Below, one piece after another: positions 55,253 to 64,000 of a stretch of DNA of 64,000 bases (the stretch's first letter is position 1; each line of letters starts with the position of its first letter). The notes beneath the pieces are model-generated. The model searched no databases. It was not told the DNA's origin and worked only from the letters and a program-made list of their open reading frames with translations. A program made the translations under genes and the position numbers. Location: the NCBI RefSeq assembly GCF_004923295.1, contig NZ_CP039635.1, positions 516,501 to 580,500 on the forward strand. The letters are read 5' to 3'. The DNA is from Azospirillum sp. TSH100 (GTDB lineage Bacteria > Pseudomonadota > Alphaproteobacteria > Azospirillales > Azospirillaceae).

Positions 55253-55674
55253 GTCCGACCCCGGTTAGGCCGCTTGGTGCCGCGGCCGGCCGATCGCCGG
55301 CGTCCCGCGGCGCCAGATGGCGCCGGTCGCCGCCGTACACCGCCCGCCGGCGCAGCGTCACCAGCGACAGCCCGTTGCCCGCCCGGTACAGATCCTTGAG
55401 CCAGCGGCTGCGGTTCTCGGCATGGCCCTGCGAGGGGCGTGCTCCGTTGGCGGCGGAGGCCGGCGGGCGGGACGAGGTGAGCGCCCGCGACATCCCACCG
55501 AAGGACATTGAGAAGTTCCTCGTCTTCTCGGCGCTGCGGGCTCTGCCCCATCGCGCGGATCCCGCTGCCCGACGGCTTCGAGATCGAGCACCGCGACGGT
55601 CTGGCTGAGAACGACTGGTTGATCGCCCGCGACTTCGTGCTTCGCCGTTCCCTCCCTTCAGCGCCGAGGACTGA
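55253..55674 (+). pseudogene. probable jetA remnant (C-terminal fragment only)
   Basis: No intact gene. From about 55510 two frames carry protein-like fragments that must be joined by a frameshift: KDIEKFLVFSALRALPH, then IPLPDGFEIEHRDGLAEN continuing to a stop 4 bases before jetB. Position immediately before jetB is where Wadjet operons carry jetA (MukF-like kleisin), so this is read as the tail of a deleted jetA. The assignment rests mainly on context, as the fragment is too short to show the family fold. Confidence 0.4.
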
Positions 55675-55677
55675 CCG

Positions 55678-56410
55678 ATGCTGAGCGACCTGCAGACGCT
55701 TCTCGACCGGGCGACGGGCAAGGAGGCGGAGACGCTGGAGGGCGACCTGCGCAGCACCGTCCGGACCCTGTGGGATCGCCAGTTCATCTACGCCGATGAC
55801 CACGGCGGCGCGACACCCTACGAACTAGCGCGACGGCACCGGACCTACCTCGAATCGCTGTTCGAAGCCATGGGCTTCGACCTCGTGATCGACGAGCGCG
55901 AGCGGCTGGTCGGCATCCTCGACCAGGACGGGGCCGCGCCGCGCACACTGAAACTAGACGAAGCGCTGTTTCTGCTGGCGCTGCGGGTCATCCTTCGCGG
56001 AGAGGATCGCGTCGTTCGACCTCAAGGAACGCGGCCGGTGCGACACCTCGCTCAGCGAGGTCTGGACGCTGATCGAGGAGCGGGCCCAACGCCGACGTCC
56101 GCCCCTCACCCGCTGCGTCGAGATCGCCCGCCGTTTCCAGCGCCGCGGTCTCGTACGCGCGCTGGACGACAACGGATAGGACGAGACGCTCGAGATTCGG
56201 CCCGCCATCCGTCTCGCGATGAGCGAGGCGAGCTTGGAGTCCCTGCTCCGCTACGCCCAATCCGTCGCGGAGGGCGCCGGAATGGACGCGGGCCGGCCCA
56301 CCATTCCCTCCGGTCTCATCGACGCCGAGGACGACCGTCCGGACGGGGACGAACCGGACGACGGGCCGGACGGCGACGACTGCGTCCCGTTCCGCGACCA
56401 CGAACCCTGA
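55678..56410 (+). pseudogene. jetB: jetB (Wadjet MukE-like, DUF4194), frameshifted
   Basis: The first 110 or so codons read well (MLSDLQTLLDRATGKEAETL ... DEALFLLALRVILRGED) and match JetB, the MukE-like component of the Wadjet condensin. Near 56005 the frame shifts and the protein continues one phase over as FDLKERGRCDTSLSEVWTLI; a TAG at 56177-56179 then interrupts it before the acidic C-terminus (MSEASLESLLRYAQSVAEG ... DHEP). One frameshift and one internal stop make it a pseudogene. In life JetB bridges the kleisin JetA and the SMC-like JetC. Confidence 0.8.
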
Positions 56411-56420
56411 GAGGCCCGCG

Positions 56421-59060
56421 ATGCCGGACAGCACGATCACGCCCCCGCTGGATGCCGGCGCGCGGGACGGCGCCGCGGACACCCGACGGCCCTCGTACCC
56501 CGAGCTGCGCCACACGGGGTTCGTGAACTGGTACGCCTTCTTCAAGGAGGACATCCGGATCGACGGGCGGACCGCCATCCTCGGCCACAACGGCGCCGGC
56601 AAGTCGGCGATCCTCGACGCGCTGCAGACGGTCCTCACCGGCAACGACCGCTCCCGCCTGCGGCTCAACGCCTCGGTCCAGAACGACGAGATCGCCCGTG
56701 TCACGAAGTCCCGGCGCAGTGTGCGCGACTACTGCCTGGCGCGATCGACGACGTGGAGACTGACAGCGACGCGGAAGGCGTCGCGTTCCTGCGTGAACAG
56801 GCGATCACCTACCTCCTCATGGGATTCCGCCGGACCGAGACCGGCCGCGAGGTAACGCTCGGTGTCTGCCTCGAGGCGCATCGGGAGATGGCGAGCTGAA
56901 CCGCGAGAACGCCGAGCGCGTCCGTGCCGGCAAGCGTCTGCTGTCCGACCGGACGCTCGCCCTCATGCGTGCGCTGCGGGCGGCATCGAAGCGACCCCGC
57001 TTTGCGAGCGCGTGACGGACCTCGACGAGGGGTGGCGCGCCGCCGCCGAGACGGCGCTCGGCGATCGCCGCGAAGCCCTCCCCGTCGACCCCGACGCCTA
57101 CGAGCAGTCCCTCATGACCTATCGCCGCCAGCAGGGCCTCGACGGCGCGATGCTCGTCAACACCACCAAAACCGCGGAGACGCGGCCGGCCAGGCCCGGG
57201 TCGCTGGCGACGGCCATCGCCACCGAGGATCGCCATCCGCGGGCTTTCCTGGACTACGCTTTGGGCGGCATCCTGATGGTCGATACGGAGGCCGAGCTTC
57301 GCCGCGAGGACGCCGCCATCACCCGGGACCTGATGTCCGCGGGCGGCCGCACGGTGCGCAAGTTGCGGGCGCCGGTCCCGTTCCTGCTCGGCAAGGTCGA
57401 CACCCAGGGCATGCTGGACTCGGTGGAGGAGAGCCTGACCGAACAGCGGACCGCGTTGGAGCGCCTGCGCGGCGCCGAGCGCGCCCTGCGGGACGCGGTG
57501 GCGGAACTGGAGCGCCTGACGGTCCCCGTTCTCGCGGCAAGCCTGGCGGAGTTCGATCGGATCGCGCAGGACCGTGCCGACGCTGAAGTGCGACAGCAGT
57601 TCGAGGCCGCGCAAGACCGGTCGCTGATCGAGGCGATCCGCGCCGCCGAGGCGGATCCTTCCGCGATCGTGGAGGCCATCCGCGAGGCTACGGCGGAGAA
57701 AGGACGCATCGAGGGCACCCTGCAGGGTGTGCGCGAGGTGATCGGCGCGGTTGGGCGAACCATCGCGGACCTGCGGGACAAAGTGGAAGGGTTGCTCGCC
57801 TACGCTGATCACGTGATGGTCGCGTCGCAGGCGGCCGAGCGCAGGGCCGTGCTGACCGCGGACGGCGCCCCCGGGCGTCCCGAGTTCGACCGCGTGCTGA
57901 TGGAGGAGGAATTCGCGCTGATCGACCACCCGGCTGACGACCTGCGGTGGCTGCCGGCCGCCCTCGAGCGCCTGGACGGTTACGTCCTGCTCCGCAGCGA
58001 CAAGCGCCTCGCCGGCACCGAGGACGCCTTACTCGAATCCGTCCGGGCGTACCTCCCGCGCTCTGACCTGCCGCGCCCGGCGTGCGTGCCGGCGGCCCCT
58101 CTGGCCGACGACGCGGCGGGCGATGCGTCCGACGACGACCGGATGGCAACGATCGACGTGGTCGCCGCGTGGGTCTTGGGGGAGGACGCCAACCTGCGCG
58201 ACAACGAGGTCGTGCGCAAGGAGGTCGAGACCGCCCATGCGCGGCTGGAGGCGATCCAGACCTTCAAGGAGGATTTCGTCGGCAAGATGCGCGGCGCGTT
58301 CGACGCGATGGGCGGGCTGCTCGCGGAGCTGAACCGGCAACTGCGCAAGCGCTCGTTCCACGGTCTGACGTCCCGCTTCGCGCGCCAGGAGGCGCCGGGC
58401 TACCGGGACATGATCGCGCTCATTGAGCGGTCGTCCGACCCGACCTTCGACATGCCGCTGTTCAACACCGCCCCCAAGGACGCCGGCGGTCTGGACGAGG
58501 AGAGCGCGCGGGCGCTCAAGCACTTGCAGGAGATCGCCACCGACCCCGACGCCGGCATCGGCGACATCGAGGACCCGCGCCGGTATTTCGAGTTCCGGCT
58601 CGAGATGCTGAACAGCAAGGGCGTGGTCAAGACGGACTTGGCGAGGCGCATCGGCACGGCGTCCGGCGGCCAGCTGCAGGTTCCCTTCTATGTCGCGATC
58701 GGCGGCGACCTCGCGGGGACCGCCTATCCGGATCGCAAGGGGCTCGACAGCGGAATTTCCCTGGCCCTGTTCGACGAGGCGTTCAACAAGATGGACGCCG
58801 CGGTGATCGACGAGGTGCTCGCCTTCAACCGGAGCATCGGCCTGCAGACGGTGATCGCCGCGCCCGATAAGGAGCGGACGACCTTCGAGCAGCTCATGGA
58901 GACGATCGTGACGATCTCCCGCATCGGCACCTCAGTGATGATCGACACGCAGCATGTCAAGGAGCTGGCCCGGGAGCGCTTCCGCTCGAAGAACCCGCGG
59001 CTGCTGGGCTTCGCGGCGTTCAAGGAGCACGCAGCCGGCGCGTCGGGAGGCGTCGGGTGA
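56421..59060 (+). pseudogene. jetC: jetC (Wadjet SMC-like ATPase), frameshifted and internally deleted
   Basis: The N-terminus has an intact SMC-type Walker A (ILGHNGAGKSAILDALQTVL, about codons 50-70) after FVNWYAFF. Near 56735 the frame breaks and continues as DDVETDSDAEGVAFLREQ until a stop at about 56899. Much of the first coiled-coil arm is missing: a few residues later the hinge-like part (TDLDEGWRAAAETALGDRRE) appears in another frame and runs uninterrupted for about 700 codons to the signature region SGGQLQVPFY and Walker B ALFDEAFNKMD. An intact JetC would be several hundred residues longer. Cannot make a working loop-extruding ATPase. Confidence 0.87.
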
Positions 59061-60395
59061 CGGCGTCCCGCCCACCGGCGGTCCTCGACGGCCCGGCGCG
59101 CGACCTGCTGGGGCGCCCGCTGCGGCGGGGCGACCGGCGCCGGGACGGCGCGGCCGGGGCGGAGAAGCCGGACACGCACGGCTGCCGACCGGCCAGGACG
59201 AGGCGCGCTTCCTTAAGGCGCTCGCCGCGGCGGAAGCGGCCGGCGCCGTCGAGGTCCGCATGGGCAAGCACGAGCGCGCCCACCTCGTGGACAAGGTCCT
59301 GCTCGCCGATCTGGAGGCGCTCGCCGCGTTCCTCGGCGTGCGGCGGGCGACGGCGCAGGCCCGGGACCTGGGCGAGCGGATCCGCTGGCTCCTGCCGGCC
59401 GACGCCCGCTGGCTCGATGGGCTCGCCGAGCGCGCCTGCGGCCGCTGGGCGCGCGGCGACAGCGCGTTCGGGCTGGCGCCGTCGGACGAGGCCGGCATCG
59501 ACCAGCGGTTCCGGATCCTCGCGGCGCTGGCGCGCGGCGAGGCGGAGGGCGCAGATCCGCGGACCTTCTCCGTGCGGGTGTTCCCGACGCATCCGAACGA
59601 CGCCAGCAAGATCGTCGAACGGCACCGGGCCGGGCTGGTGCGGATGCTGCGCTCGGTGGCCCAGGCCGACGCCGACGACGCGGAGGCTGCCCCGTCGTCG
59701 GCTCTTGCGCCGACGACGGACGAGGGGCTGTCCGACGACGAACTCCTCGCCCGTTTCGGCCTGACGCGTTTCCCGGCCCCGATCTTCCTCAGCGGTCCGG
59801 TGACCGTCCGCTTCGGGAACACGCCGGAGGACGGCCTGCTGCCCGGCACGGCCCCGCCCTTCGTGGCCGTCCAGCGCGAATGGCTGGACGGGCTGTCCTG
59901 GAACGGCGAAGGCCCCTTTTCGATTCTGACGGTCGAGAACCTCACGTCCTTTCACCGCCAGGTGCGCGAGGCGCGGCAGGCGGACGTGTGCGTGGTCTAC
60001 ACCGGGGGCTTCCCGAGCCTCACCGTGATCCGGGCGCTGCGCCATCTGCTCCGCGCGGCCCCGACGCCACCCCGCCTGTTCCATTGGGGCGACGTCGACG
60101 TCGGCGGCGCGCGCATCGCCGGACATCTGGAGGACAGCCTCGGGGCCGCGGTCGTTCCGCACCTGATGGACGCATCGACCGTGCGCCGCTTCGGGCGTGC
60201 CGGGCGCACGGGCGACGTGACAGCGCTCAGCCGGCGCCCCGGAGCGGTCGGGATCATCGCCCGGACGATTGTGGAAACCGGCCTCCTGCTCGAGCAGGAG
60301 GCCGTGGATCCAGTGCCCGTTGGCAACGCCTCCGGGAGCGCGTCCTGTCAGAGCGGCAGGCAGCGTCCGGCATCATCCACAAAGGGAAAGGGTGA
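59057..60395 (+). pseudogene. jetD: jetD (Wadjet Toprim nuclease, DUF3322-DUF2220), frameshifted
   Basis: Begins with GTG overlapping the jetC stop (GTGA), as in intact Wadjet operons. The N-terminal frame (VTASRPPAVLDGPARDLLG) is lost near 59185 and resumes one phase over at LPTGQDEARFLKALAAAEAA. The central and Toprim-like DUF2220 parts are then well preserved: LTVENLTSFH, VYTGGFPSLTVIRALRHLL and HWGDVDVGGARIAGHL with the Asp-x-Asp metal site. A last shift near 60310 moves the C-terminus (ARWQRLRERVLSERQ ... KGKG) to a third phase. The catalytic core survives, but no full-length product is possible. Confidence 0.85.
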
Positions 60396-60404
60396 CCGAT
60401 CTCG

Positions 60405-60773
60405 CTATTCGCCCGGCGCCGGATCGCGTTCCGGCACCAGCGGAGCGAAAGTCCAGGATGCGTAGCCCCGGCGATCGAGATAGTGTTTGCGGGCGAGGAT
60501 TTCCGCCAACTCGTGCCCGCTGATCTCATCCTTCTCCACGCGACGGGCCAGCCTGAGGAGCGCCTTGGTCAACTCGAGCGATTTGCCCATCGCCTGATTC
60601 AACCCCTCGAGCATTGCTTCGAGCGACTCTTCCTGTTTTGCCAGCGGCACCGCCGTCCGATAGACAGCCAGCATGGCATCAGCGACGGCTTCACCCACCT
60701 TCTTCAGCGATTCCACGTCACGCTTCAGCGTGGCGACGAGGATCATGCACTCCGTGTCGATCGTGTCGGTCAT
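60405..60773 (-). CDS. unrecognised 122-aa helical protein
   Basis: Minus-strand gene with AAGGAACGG about 8 bases before its ATG. The product is predicted to be almost entirely helical (repeated Leu/Lys/Glu heptad-like pattern over residues 10-90), with a short aromatic C-terminus. No family is recognised. It ends 9 bases from the jetD remnant, which it faces, and lies directly downstream of the island integrase on the same strand. It could be an excision accessory protein or cargo. Confidence 0.6.
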   Translation of the reverse strand: MTDTIDTECMILVATLKRDVESLKKVGEAVADAMLAVYRTAVPLAKQEESLEAMLEGLNQAMGKSLELTKALLRLARRVEKDEISGHELAEILARKHYLDRRGYASWTFAPLVPERDPAPGE

Positions 60774-60876
60774 GCGTTCCGTTCCTTACCGAGGGCACCA
60801 CGTTCGTGCGGTGCCGGGAAGGGAAGATCGGTTCACACGCTGAGGGCATCCTCCGAACCTGCGGAAGCTTCCCCAC

Positions 60877-63225
60877 TCACGCGCATGGCGGCAGCACCAG
60901 GCACAGCTGGCCGTCGACCATGGCCGTGTGGAGGCGGTAGTTGATCGACGCGATCGCCTCGGTCAGCTTCGCCAGCCGCGCGCCCTTGTAGTAGCGGTTC
61001 CGGGTCTGCCCGTGCTGCGCGTGCCCCATCAGCTCGCTCACCCGGACATCCGGAACCTCGCGGTTGAACAGGTGCGTGTCGAAGCTGTGGCGAAACGAAT
61101 GAAACGAAAGCCGTTCCCGCTTCATCCCAATGTACTCGAGGTAGCGGCTGAACCATTCTCCAAGGTTTTCGCCGGCGCGCGTCGCTTTTTCCGGCCGGAG
61201 GCCGGGGAACAGGTCCCGTTTGCCGGCGCGTTTCTGCGCGTCGACGTAGTCGAGGAAGCCGAGCTCGAGCAGCAGCGGGTGGATCGGAATGATCCGCTTC
61301 GAAGAGGGGGTCTTCACGCTCTTGCCGTCCTCCGGAATGACGTCGATGCACCAGATGCCGACGGTCGGAACACCATCCTCATCCTTGGGCGAGAACCGCC
61401 GCAGACGGGGCCACGGACCCGACGGATTATCGAGATCGACATCCCAGTCGGTGAAGTCCTCCTGATCGAAGCAGCGCAGTTGGATGTCGGTGGTCAGCAA
61501 CTGCGCCGCTTCGCCGAGCCGCACCCCCTCGAGGGCAGCCAGCAGCGGAATCCAGAACTTGGCGTCCTTGACCGTGCTGGAGCCTGGACGATGCCGGTAG
61601 TCGATCCCGGCGCAGCCGGTCCAGCACGGGCTGGCGAACAGCTTGCGGAGGTCCGCGCTCAAGAAGGCTTCCCGATCGGCGTTGGCCGCGCGTCCGATAT
61701 CCTTCTGATCGTAGCGGATCTTGAGATCGAGCAGGTCCCGGTCGATCGCCACCTTCATCGTGGTCCGGAGCCAGCGGAGCAGCCCCTTGATCTTGTCGAG
61801 GTGCTTGTTGACGGTCTTCATCGACAGGCGCGGCACCTCCGCGTCGCGCATCTCGTGGGCCAAGTTGTCGCGGTCGATCTGTCCGTCCTCCGCACGCGCC
61901 ATCACCGCAGCCTGCTGGGAGGCCGTCACCGCGTCGGCCCTGGCGACGGCCTCGGCGCCGGTCATGTTGCGATAGGTGCCGCGGCCGAACAGGTTCGGAA
62001 CCCGGTGCAGTTCCCCCCGGAACCGCAACAGGTCTTCTTCCGTCACCTCGACGGCACGGCGGTCGCCGATGAGGCTGGTGAAGAGCTCCGCGGCAACGCG
62101 GTAGTTCCTCTCCTCCTCCTTGCACAGAGACGCTGTCTTGAAGGGGTTCGCATCGCGCTGACGGCGGCGGACCCATTCGCCCATGGCCTGCTGGATCGTC
62201 CAGTCCTTTGCCGGGCTGGACCTCTGCGGTTGGTGGCGTGCTTCCGCCTCCGTCGCTTCGGGCGTCCGGTCGACAATGGTGGCAGAGTGGGCGATCGGGC
62301 TCGCGGGAGCCGCGGCAGGGGAGGTCGTGACGAGCACGGACGCCGCCGCAGCGACGGCGGGCTGAGCGGCCTGGGAGTGCGGGTGGGCTTCCACCTCCGT
62401 CCGGACGGGCACCGGACTGGCGTTGGGTTCAACGGGGTCGATTGATGCCACGGGGGCCGTGACCGAGGAGGACTGCGCCGCCGGCTGCGCAGGCATGACG
62501 GTCGGCACCGGCGCTGGCGGCGCCACGACGATGGCGGTCCGACCCTCGGCTCCGGGAACCGCATTGCCCGACGGCGCGCCGGCCGGCATGCCGACCGCCA
62601 TGCTGCTGGCCGGCAAGGGCGGCAGGACATCCGCAAGGTCGTCGTCGTAGTGATTCTGCTCCCGTTCGGCGTTGATGCGGTGGATGCGGGGAAGCCCGCG
62701 CAGCACCAGCCGCGCGAGGTAGCTGTGCTCGGCCGTCTCCGCCGCCGGCACCGGCAGGCCGACGGTGACGGCGCGCTCGAGCACCGCGCGGGCGGCGTCG
62801 AGCCGGTTGTGCCGGACGGCGTCCTCGATGGTGGCGACGGCGTCGAGCTCGGCCTGGACACGCCGGGCGATCTCCTCCGGCCCCCGCTCCCCGCCCAGAG
62901 CACGCGCCACCTCTGCCCGTTCCAGCTCGCCGAGCAGGATCGGTTGGAGGAGGGCGCGGAGCGCGCTGGTGTCGATGGTGCCGGCCTGCATGACCTCGCC
63001 GAGGAGTGCGAGCACGGCATCGACCACGACGCTGAGACGCCGCCCTCGCTGCCGTGCGAGGCCGGGCATATTTGTCCGCAGGGAAAGGCGTATCTCCCGA
63101 CCGACGATTTTTCTCGAAGAATTTTCCGGGGCGCCGACATCCCCGACCGCAGCCCCACAGGCCGGCAGGATCCGGCGCCACCAGTAGACGGATCCGCGGC
63201 GGTAGAGATGGACCCCAAGCGACAT
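60877..63225 (-). CDS. int: island integrase (tyrosine recombinase) next to tRNA-Gln
   Basis: Large tyrosine recombinase of 782 residues. The N-terminus (GVHLYRRGSVYWWRRILP) is typical of DUF6538-type integrases. A long Ala/Pro-rich linker spans about 230-350; a SAM-like core domain and an intact catalytic domain follow, with Arg in LEGVRLGEAAQLL (near 585), Lys in KTPSSKRIIPIHP (near 655), HSFRHSFDTHLF near 723, and LMGHAQHGQTRNRYYKG with His and Tyr near 745-755. The start at 63225 places the family N-terminus; ATG at 63294 would add 23 unrelated residues. Its position about 120 bp from the tRNA 3' end and the 21-bp repeat identify it as the enzyme that inserted the island. Confidence 0.9.
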   Translation of the reverse strand: MSLGVHLYRRGSVYWWRRILPACGAAVGDVGAPENSSRKIVGREIRLSLRTNMPGLARQRGRRLSVVVDAVLALLGEVMQAGTIDTSALRALLQPILLGELERAEVARALGGERGPEEIARRVQAELDAVATIEDAVRHNRLDAARAVLERAVTVGLPVPAAETAEHSYLARLVLRGLPRIHRINAEREQNHYDDDLADVLPPLPASSMAVGMPAGAPSGNAVPGAEGRTAIVVAPPAPVPTVMPAQPAAQSSSVTAPVASIDPVEPNASPVPVRTEVEAHPHSQAAQPAVAAAASVLVTTSPAAAPASPIAHSATIVDRTPEATEAEARHQPQRSSPAKDWTIQQAMGEWVRRRQRDANPFKTASLCKEEERNYRVAAELFTSLIGDRRAVEVTEEDLLRFRGELHRVPNLFGRGTYRNMTGAEAVARADAVTASQQAAVMARAEDGQIDRDNLAHEMRDAEVPRLSMKTVNKHLDKIKGLLRWLRTTMKVAIDRDLLDLKIRYDQKDIGRAANADREAFLSADLRKLFASPCWTGCAGIDYRHRPGSSTVKDAKFWIPLLAALEGVRLGEAAQLLTTDIQLRCFDQEDFTDWDVDLDNPSGPWPRLRRFSPKDEDGVPTVGIWCIDVIPEDGKSVKTPSSKRIIPIHPLLLELGFLDYVDAQKRAGKRDLFPGLRPEKATRAGENLGEWFSRYLEYIGMKRERLSFHSFRHSFDTHLFNREVPDVRVSELMGHAQHGQTRNRYYKGARLAKLTEAIASINYRLHTAMVDGQLCLVLPPCA

Positions 63226-63342
63226 CCCCGGCACTCCCCCGTAAAGGGCGCCGAACCGTCGTTGGCACAGGCTGATGGCACAGTTGGGGGACAAGCCTGC
63301 TGGCTTCGCCCTAAGTGCCTGATGTGCAAGGATTTCTAGGAA

Positions 63343-63363
63343 AGGTTGGTTGGGGGACTAGGA
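63343..63363 (+). repeat. right attachment site (attR) at the tRNA-Gln 3' end
   Basis: Exact copy of the 21 bases at 12629-12649. On the minus strand it covers the encoded CCA, the discriminator base, the 3' strand of the acceptor stem and the first bases of the T arm, so the tRNA stays intact after integration. TGGCACA-type motifs (63262-63284) lie 60-80 bp inside the island, as at the other end. Confidence 0.92.
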
Positions 63364-63420
63364 TTCGAACCTAGGCTGGCGGAGTCAGAGTCCGCTGTCC
63401 TACCGCTAGACGATCCCCCA
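63347..63420 (-). tRNA. tRNA-Gln (anticodon CTG)
   Basis: A 74-base cloverleaf on the minus strand with CCA encoded. The acceptor stem pairs TGGGGGA with TCCCCCA, the D arm contains TAGCGGTAGGA, the anticodon loop is CTCTGAC giving CTG (glutamine, codon CAG), and the T loop GTTCGAATC is standard. It is the integration target of the island and remains complete because the island duplicated its 3' end. Confidence 0.95.
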
Positions 63421-63468
63421 GACCGTCACCGGAGCGGCTCGTTTGCCGTGCCCCGTGGTGTGGGCGGG

Positions 63469-63497
63469 TTTATAGCGACCACATGGCGGGCTGTGAA
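63469..63497 (-). promoter_or_regulatory. sigma-70-type promoter of tRNA-Gln
   Basis: On the minus strand TTCACA (63492-63497) and TATAAA (63469-63474) are separated by exactly 17 bases, one mismatch each from TTGACA and TATAAT. The expected start point lies near 63461, giving a leader of about 40 bases before the tRNA. Confidence 0.7.
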
Positions 63498-63581
63498 GAG
63501 CTTTTTTCGCTCCGGATGCATTTTTTTCAGAAGCAGTGCGCCGGCCCGGTTTTCACCCCCCGGACCGGCGGCCTCTGTCGG

Positions 63582-64000
63582 TCAGTGCGGTGTGATTCCC
63601 ATCATTGGGGCGATGATGCTGCGCAGCTCGTCGTCGTCCGCCAAATCCTCCAGCTTGCGCGGAAGACGGCGGCGCCAGTTGGGGTGCTGGTCCACCGTGC
63701 CGGGCAGGTTGGGCTGCTCGTCGTCGGCCAGCGCATCCTCGATCTGCACCATCACGATGCGGGAAGGCGTGCGCGCCAGATAAGCGTGGACGGCGGCGGA
63801 CAGCTCCACGCCGAAGGGCTGGTCGCCATCCTCGGTCGGATAGCAGTCCGGACGCAGCCCCTCGCGCGACAGGGCCTGCAGCAGGCGCCAACGGTCGACA
63901 CCACGGTCCCAGCGATCCTTGTCGCGGCTCGCATCGTCCGGATAAAGGCCGAGGCGCTGGCGCCAGTCGAGATCGCGGCCGGTCCAGAAGCCCTTGAAAG
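63582..64000 (-). CDS. malQ: 4-alpha-glucanotransferase MalQ, C-terminal part
   Basis: The 3' end of a gene continuing beyond the right edge of the window; about 139 codons are visible. The amylomaltase family is recognised from FKGFWTGRDLDWRQRLGLYP, from RWRLLQALSREGL, and from the C-terminal QIEDALADDEQPNLPGTVDQ followed by HPNWRRRL, which is diagnostic of MalQ. The enzyme transfers alpha-1,4-glucan chains in maltodextrin and glycogen metabolism. It is the first chromosomal gene to the right of the island. The stop TGA is at 63582-63584. Confidence 0.92.
   Translation of the reverse strand, partial: FKGFWTGRDLDWRQRLGLYPDDASRDKDRWDRGVDRWRLLQALSREGLRPDCYPTEDGDQPFGVELSAAVHAYLARTPSRIVMVQIEDALADDEQPNLPGTVDQHPNWRRRLPRKLEDLADDDELRSIIAPMMGITPH

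Noticed and set aside
63516..63575. Terminator after malQ (GCCGGTCC/GGGCCGGC hairpin on the minus strand)
   Set aside because: The stem includes a wobble pair, the loop is long, and a poly-A rather than poly-T tract follows in the reading direction.

Overview
The window comes from a high-GC alphaproteobacterium, most likely Azospirillum or a close relative. This rests on overall base and codon use and on a hydrogenase-4/formate-hydrogenlyase operon next to focA and fdhD; no rRNA or other firm taxonomic marker is present. Two chromosomal flanks enclose one integrated genomic island of about 50.7 kb.

Left flank (1-12628). A tightly packed plus-strand operon encodes a group 4 membrane-bound [NiFe] hydrogenase (hyfD, hyfE, hyfF, a fused NuoC/NuoD-type large subunit hyfG, hyfH, hyfI), a HycH/HyfJ accessory protein, the HycI processing protease and a FocA formate channel, closed by a strong hairpin. 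Convergent fdhD (formate dehydrogenase sulfuration) follows, then hypA, hypC and hupE (nickel and hydrogenase maturation or uptake). The 3' end of hupE runs into a decayed IS3-family element.

Island (12629-63363). A 21-bp duplication of the 3' end of a tRNA-Gln(CUG) gene marks both ends, and an 782-aa tyrosine recombinase lies beside the intact tRNA. The left two thirds (13.1-47.0 kb) is a one-direction defence superoperon with three layers. The first is a type III-like restriction triad: an SF2 helicase-nuclease, a DUF262/HNH protein, and a DNA methyltransferase with a foreign low-GC recognition domain. After an EcsC-like gene, an unknown AT-rich gene and a RelE-UvrD fusion comes Druantia type III (druH, druE). 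The third layer is a five-gene cluster matching the CoCoNuT (coiled-coil nuclease tandem) class of McrBC-derived type IV systems: a Upf1-like helicase with a Vsr-like nuclease, a membrane-anchored coiled-coil protein, a membrane-anchored coiled-coil McrB ATPase, a DUF2357 McrC-like partner and an Hsp70-like ATPase.

The right third (47.2-60.8 kb) is a mobile-element graveyard. It holds a module of two overlapping giant tyrosine recombinases plus small DNA-binding proteins and unusual repeat arrays: 10-bp phased repeats around nested palindromes, and a 22-bp x 5 tandem array. A Wadjet (jet) plasmid-defence operon follows in which every recognisable gene is broken by frameshifts, stops or deletions.

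Right flank (63364-64000). The rest of the tRNA-Gln gene with its promoter, then the 3' end of malQ (4-alpha-glucanotransferase) on the minus strand.

The intact defence genes form an echeloned arrangement: DNA modification and restriction first, Druantia next, and a CoCoNuT possibly acting on RNA or translation last. The Wadjet genes show that the island is turning over.
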